DNA of 64,000 bases, taken from NCBI GenBank assembly GCA_036502575.1, contig DASXYL010000011.1, forward strand, positions 1 through 64,000, read 5' to 3'. The position numbers and the translations under genes are program-made. This document shows, piece by piece, positions 60,042 through 64,000 of this stretch. Under the pieces are notes generated by a model. The model was not told where the DNA came from. It did no database searches and saw nothing but the letters and a program-made list of their open reading frames with translations. Position 1 is the stretch's first letter, and every line of letters begins with the position of its first letter. The DNA is from DASXRA01 sp036502575. Its GTDB lineage: Bacteria > Actinomycetota > Actinomycetes > Mycobacteriales > Jatrophihabitantaceae.

Positions 60042-60958
60042 GGCCGGCCGCCACGATGTCCGCCCAGCGCCCCGCCGCGCCCACCGTACGCATCAATCTC
60101 ATGGCAATGCTGCGTCGACGCAGCGTGCCACTCACCATCGCCATGTTCGTGTGTGTCGCCTACTTCCTGCTGCCCCTCGTGTGGCTTGCCGTCGCCTCGA
60201 CCAAGAGCGACAGCGGGCTGTTCAACACGTTCGGCTACTCGGTGCAGACTCGCGACTTCCAGCTCTGGCACAACATCCGACAGGTCTTCAGCTACGGCGA
60301 CGGCCAATTCGTGCGCTGGCTGGTGAACACGGTCTTCTACGCCATCGCGAGCGCGGGTGGGGCCGCGGCCCTGGCGACCGCCGGCGGCTACGGCTTCGCC
60401 AAGTTCGACTTCGTGGGCAAGCGGGCCGCGTTCGCGGTGGTCGTCGTCTCGATCATGGTCCCCGGCATCGCCCTGACGATCCCCAGCTACCTGCTGTTCG
60501 CCAAGGTGGGCATCGTCAACACGCCGCTGTCGATCATCTTGCCGTCTCTCGTCAGCCCCTTCGGCATTTACCTGATGCGGGTGTACGCGGCGGACGCGAT
60601 CGACGACTCGCTGCTGGAGGCGGCGCGCATCGACGGCGCGGGCGAGGTGCGCATCTTCTTCCAGATCGCCCTACGCCTGCTCTCGCCCGGCGTCGTGACG
60701 GTGGTCCTGTTCACCCTCGTCGCTACCTGGAACAACTACTTCCTCCCGTTCATCATGCTGAATGATCCGAACCTGTTCCCGGTAACCGTGGGACTCGCTC
60801 AGTGGAATGCCCAGGCGTCCGGCGGCGGGGGCGCCGAGGCGGTGTTCTCCCTCGTCATCACGGGTTCGTTGATCTCCGTCCTTCCCCTGGCGGTGGCGTT
60901 CCTGCTTCTGCAGCGGTACTGGCAGAGCGGGCTGTCGGCGGGGTCCGTCAAGACCTAA
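60038..60958 (+). CDS. ABC transporter permease 2 (MalG-like)
   Basis: A 306-residue permease starting at ATG 60038, overlapping permease 1. EAA motif: EAARIDGAGEVRIFFQIALRLLSP. The N-terminal helix VPLTIAMFVCVAYFLLPLVWL and the TKSDSGLF region match MalG-type subunits. It completes the membrane channel of the CUT1 importer. The secreted beta-helix gene follows 42 bases on. Confidence 0.93.
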   Translation: MRPAATMSAQRPAAPTVRINLMAMLRRRSVPLTIAMFVCVAYFLLPLVWLAVASTKSDSGLFNTFGYSVQTRDFQLWHNIRQVFSYGDGQFVRWLVNTVFYAIASAGGAAALATAGGYGFAKFDFVGKRAAFAVVVVSIMVPGIALTIPSYLLFAKVGIVNTPLSIILPSLVSPFGIYLMRVYAADAIDDSLLEAARIDGAGEVRIFFQIALRLLSPGVVTVVLFTLVATWNNYFLPFIMLNDPNLFPVTVGLAQWNAQASGGGGAEAVFSLVITGSLISVLPLAVAFLLLQRYWQSGLSAGSVKT

Positions 60959-61000
60959 TCACGACCTAGCTACGTCCTAGTCACAACCTGAGGAGGCACC

Positions 61001-62698
61001 ATGCGGAAATGTGCTGCCCTGATCGTCAGCCTGGCTGTGGTTCTCGGCGCCGCGGTCGCCTTCGCGGGGCCGGCCGCGGCGGCGGGACCTACGTACTACG
61101 TCAGCACGTCCGGTAGTGACAGCAACAACGGAACGTCCACGTCGACACCGTGGAAGACGATCACCAAGGTCAACGCGGCCGCGCTCGGTACGGGCGGCGC
61201 CACGATCCGTTTCAACGGCGGCCAGAACTTCAGCGGTTGCCTCGTGTTCGACGCCGGCGAGGGCGGAACGTCGAGCAGCCCCATCGTGATCAACAGCTAC
61301 GGGACCGGCCGCGCGACGGTCACGTGCAACACTGCCGGCGCGTCGGCCGTCTGGATCCACAACACCGGCGGCTTCTCGATCAGCAACCTCAACCTGGTGA
61401 ACACCCGTGGCACGAAGGGCGGTTACTACGGCATCGAGATGGCCAACGACCTGACCGGCGGGGTGAAGAAGACGTATTTCCGCTTCGACAGCCTGGACAT
61501 CTCGAGCTTCTCCGTCGCCGGGATCGCCTTGCACGCCGAGCCCTCGGACCAGAATCCCGCGACCGGATTCAGCGACGTCCGCATCACCAACGTGGCCGCG
61601 CACGGGAACCGTGACGCCGGCATCGAGTCCTGGAGCAACCGTGACGTGACGACCGCACCGACGTCGTACAACTTCGATTCGATCTACGTCGGCTCGTCAT
61701 CCGCGTACGCCAACGCCGGCATCCCCGGCAAGGGCAACAACTCCGGTAACGGCATCTCGTTCGGTGAGGCCTCGAACGTGACGATCGAGTACTGCTCGGC
61801 GCACGACAACGGAACCAGCAACGACCACATCGGCGGCGGACCGGTCGGCATCTGGGTGTACCAGACCACCAACGCGCTGATTCAGTTCAACGAGTCCTAC
61901 AACAACAGTCGGGGCTCGGGCGATTCGGACGGCGGCGGCTTCGACCTGGACGGTGGGGTGAGCAACAGCACCGTCCAGTACAACTACAGCCACAACAACG
62001 ACGGCGCGGGCGTGCTCGTCTTCCAGTACGCCGGCGGACGCGAGCTGCAGAACAACACCGTGCGCTACAACGTCAGCGTCAACGACGCGCGCAAGGGCAA
62101 CTACGGCTCGATCTCGACCGGGTCGAACTGGCCGGGACACCCGGCGTCGAACGTGAAGATCTACGGCAACACGATCTACCTGAACGCAACGACCGTCGAT
62201 TCGAGTGCGGTGCAGTCCGGCCTGCGATTCTGGAACGGCGGCAGCGCGATCAAGGTCTACAACAACATCGTCTACACCACCGGCGGCGCCGTGCGACTCG
62301 TCAGCCAGGAGCGCGACAACCCCGGTCTGGTACTCGACTACAACGACTACTGGGCCAACGGCAACGCGACGACGCTGTTCGTCTGGAACGGCGGCGTTCC
62401 CCAGTACACGGAGGGGGGCGCGACGATCTACACCTCCTTCGCCGCGTTCCAGGCGGGAACGGGGCAGGAGGCGCACGGGCTGTTCGCGAACCCGTTGCTC
62501 ACGACGCCGGGCGCCATGCCGACGCTCACCCCGACGACGCTCACCTCGCTCAGCGGCTACCGGTTGGCGGCGTCATCGCCGGTACCCGATACCGGAGTGA
62601 CCCTGTCGTCGGTCGGCATCAGCGCCGGTACGCGTGACTTCTACGGTGACGCAATCCCAGCCGGAGCTGGATTCTCGATGGGCGCGCACGACCGCTGA
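61001..62698 (+). CDS. Secreted right-handed beta-helix protein (polysaccharide-degrading)
   Basis: A 565-residue exported protein: AGGAGG before the ATG, signal peptide (ALIVSLAVVLGAAVAFAGPAAA), then TYYVSTSGSDSNNGTSTSTPWKT, the common opening of parallel beta-helix enzymes. Repeating turns (NVTIEYCSAHDN, NALIQFNESYNN, NSTVQYNYSHNN, NTVRYNVSVND, NVKIYGNTIYLN) show a helix of many rungs; DGGGFDLDGG may hold active-site acids. Families with this fold include PL9-like lyases and GH120. As last gene of the arabinose operon it may release oligosaccharides from arabinan, arabinogalactan or pectin. No family can be fixed by eye. Confidence 0.8.
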   Translation: MRKCAALIVSLAVVLGAAVAFAGPAAAAGPTYYVSTSGSDSNNGTSTSTPWKTITKVNAAALGTGGATIRFNGGQNFSGCLVFDAGEGGTSSSPIVINSYGTGRATVTCNTAGASAVWIHNTGGFSISNLNLVNTRGTKGGYYGIEMANDLTGGVKKTYFRFDSLDISSFSVAGIALHAEPSDQNPATGFSDVRITNVAAHGNRDAGIESWSNRDVTTAPTSYNFDSIYVGSSSAYANAGIPGKGNNSGNGISFGEASNVTIEYCSAHDNGTSNDHIGGGPVGIWVYQTTNALIQFNESYNNSRGSGDSDGGGFDLDGGVSNSTVQYNYSHNNDGAGVLVFQYAGGRELQNNTVRYNVSVNDARKGNYGSISTGSNWPGHPASNVKIYGNTIYLNATTVDSSAVQSGLRFWNGGSAIKVYNNIVYTTGGAVRLVSQERDNPGLVLDYNDYWANGNATTLFVWNGGVPQYTEGGATIYTSFAAFQAGTGQEAHGLFANPLLTTPGAMPTLTPTTLTSLSGYRLAASSPVPDTGVTLSSVGISAGTRDFYGDAIPAGAGFSMGAHDR

Positions 62699-62707
62699 CC
62701 GGTGCCC

Positions 62708-63796
62708 TCAAGCGTCGATCAGCGGTCGGGCCGGCCCGGCGAACAGTGGCAGGTCGAGCGGCGACACGAGCCCGGGTGCGGCCGCGCACACCGCGGGGAT
62801 GGCGTTGACGAGACGCATCGCCGTGGCGATGATCCCGCCTTCGGTGTGGTCGCCGCTGGGTCCATGGAGCTCGATCTCGCAGGTGTAGGCCGGCGTTCCG
62901 CGCACCTCGACGCGATAGCCGGAACGGTTTCCCGACAGCGCCGGCCAATGCGGGCCGATGTCGCCCCGTAAGCGATTGACGTGCGCGGCGACGACTCGCA
63001 CGACGCCGCGCTCGAGGGCACGTACTTCGAACCATACGCCGGCGCATGTTCCTTTCTCGATCAGGCCCATCGCAGTATCGAAGGTGTCGGGGGCCGGCAG
63101 ACGCTCATGGTCGACGTGCAGTTCGTCGATCGATGCGCCGATGGCCCGTCCGATCATCTGGCACATGCCGCCCCAACCGCCCTCGATCGCTCCCGAGGTG
63201 AAGGGGCGAGCGTCGACGTCGAGCGGGCGGCCGAAGCCGAAGACCGCGCCGGTGAGGTCGGGGTCCGGGTAGGTCGAGTAGTCCATGATCTCGGTGACGT
63301 GGATCGAGTCGACCCACTCGGACGCCCCGGCGAGAGCGACCGGGAGCACGTCACCCGACCAGCCCGGGTCGATGCCGGACGTGAATAGCGTGGAACCGCC
63401 GTCGTGGCACGCCTTCTCCAGCGGGTCGCGAACCGATGCCGGAATGGACGGCGGATCGACGAGGAACACCAGCGCGGTATTGACGACGTTCTTGCCCGCC
63501 GCCAGACACCGGGCGAGGTCGTCCAGCGTCTGCGTGGGCTGCGACTCGCCTTGCCCCATGTAGGAGACGCAGTCGGCGTCCGAGGCAAGGAGCGCGTCGA
63601 CGTCGTCCGTCGCGATGACTCCGGTCGGAGTCGTGAGGCCGCACAGGTCGGCGGCGTCGCGTCCGATCTTGTCGCGGGACCAGGCGTGTACGCCCACCAG
63701 CTCGAGGTCGGGCCGCTCGATGATGGCGCGCAGGGCGTGCCGGCCGGCGTTCCCAGTACCCCACTGGATCACCTTCGTCGGCCCGTCCGGCGTCAT
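62708..63796 (-). CDS. DapB-like NAD(P)-dependent dehydrogenase
   Basis: A 362-residue protein with an N-terminal dinucleotide fold (KVIQWGTGNAGRHALRAIIERPDLELVG) and a dihydrodipicolinate-reductase-like core (TDDVDALLASDADCVSYMGQGE, SGIDPGWSGDVLPVALAG). This group includes 2,4-diaminopentanoate dehydrogenase and many unassigned actinobacterial enzymes near acyl-CoA pathways. True DapB lysine-pathway residues are not evident and it is longer. It is convergent with the arabinose operon end, ten bases away. A GntR-type TGTATACA site lies upstream at 63861. Confidence 0.85.
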   Translation of the reverse strand: MTPDGPTKVIQWGTGNAGRHALRAIIERPDLELVGVHAWSRDKIGRDAADLCGLTTPTGVIATDDVDALLASDADCVSYMGQGESQPTQTLDDLARCLAAGKNVVNTALVFLVDPPSIPASVRDPLEKACHDGGSTLFTSGIDPGWSGDVLPVALAGASEWVDSIHVTEIMDYSTYPDPDLTGAVFGFGRPLDVDARPFTSGAIEGGWGGMCQMIGRAIGASIDELHVDHERLPAPDTFDTAMGLIEKGTCAGVWFEVRALERGVVRVVAAHVNRLRGDIGPHWPALSGNRSGYRVEVRGTPAYTCEIELHGPSGDHTEGGIIATAMRLVNAIPAVCAAAPGLVSPLDLPLFAGPARPLIDA

Positions 63797-63860
63797 CGGC
63801 GCAACCCCCGGTGTGATCGGCGGCGCCTCAGCCGGCGCCCGTTCGACGACAGTATCATAA

Positions 63861-63868
63861 TGTATACA
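63861..63868. promoter_or_regulatory. TGTATACA palindrome, candidate GntR site
   Basis: A perfect 8-base palindrome in an AT-rich patch (ATAATGTATACAGT), 65 bases upstream of the DapB-like start and about 97 bases before the next rightward gene. TGTATACA is a common core of GntR/FCD operators. No regulator gene is visible in the window next to it. Confidence 0.4.
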
Positions 63869-63964
63869 GTGTGCTGCGCTGCGCCGACCGAAAGCTGCTT
63901 GCCTAGTGAGCCGGCATACCGCATCCTGGGTTGTTCGCCTTCCCTACTCCGAGCTGACGAAACG

Positions 63965-64000
63965 ATGACGACTGTTCATGACGACGCTGCCCTGGGCGGC
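63965..64000 (+). CDS. Start of a further gene, cut by the window end
   Basis: An ATG at 63965 opens a frame of 12 codons (MTTVHDDAALGG) that runs to the edge. It is divergent from the DapB-like gene and lies behind the TGTATACA site. Too short to identify; it may be chance. Confidence 0.3.
   Translation, partial: MTTVHDDAALGG

Overview
The window is about 64 kb of very GC-rich DNA with actinobacterial traits: GTG starts, frequent 4-base stop/start overlaps (ATGA, GTGA), fused-sensor LuxR regulators, CUT1 sugar transporters without their own ATPase, a 13E12-repeat (DUF222) HNH gene, and many Sec, Tat and lipoprotein secreted enzymes. I see no rRNA, tRNA, CRISPR array, prophage or insertion sequence. 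A high-GC soil-type actinomycete, perhaps of the Frankia/Nakamurella/mycobacterial side, fits best, but genus cannot be fixed from this sequence.

Layout. 1-7.3 kb: acyl-CoA catabolism, with three acyl-CoA dehydrogenases (one partial and divergent), two crotonases, a class III CoA-transferase and an amidohydrolase, plus a pair of hairpin-forming repeats. 7.4-7.6 kb: the two ends of a folP-like gene with the middle missing. 7.7-18 kb: mostly minus strand, with a TetR-controlled MFS exporter and a hydrolase operon (HSL-type esterase, cysteine hydrolase, Tat-exported metallo-beta-lactamase-fold enzyme, second MFS exporter) beside a large MalT/LuxR-type regulator. 18.2-22.2 kb: three decayed genes (cysteine hydrolase, ECF41-type sigma factor, GH5-like secreted enzyme) around an intact LUD gene. 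22.4-27 kb: Ohr, a winged-helix/nuclease protein, and a secreted S8/S53-like protease. 27-32 kb: a GntR regulator divergent from a five-gene operon (FAD oxidoreductase, SDR, PxpA, PxpB, PxpC), with two GGATCC-centred operators between them.

32-43 kb: methyltransferase, NRDE/TANGO2 protein, secreted HNH nuclease, metX-metY-CoA-binding operon divergent from osmC plus a flavoprotein that seems to start at CTG, then a DUF222/HNH gene broken by a 5-bp tandem repeat expansion and an epoxide hydrolase with three frameshifts. 43-50 kb: a 1184-residue secreted multimodular beta-helix protein, lipoprotein amidase, VOC protein, secreted esterase and a TetR. 50.4-62.7 kb: an L-arabinose locus: araB-araD divergent from araA, then a LacI regulator, GH42, substrate-binding lipoprotein, two permeases and a secreted beta-helix protein. 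Three near-identical LacI-type palindromes tie the locus together. 62.7-64 kb: a DapB-like dehydrogenase and the start of a further gene.

Two themes stand out. First, six genes are broken, several by internal deletions that keep both ends, which sequencing error cannot explain. Second, several regulator genes sit next to clean palindromes, so operator assignments can be proposed. The most unusual items are the GGCGC repeat that sets the DUF222 reading frame, the proposed CTG start, the 5-oxoprolinase operon with its two redox enzymes, and the protease lacking an HGT motif.
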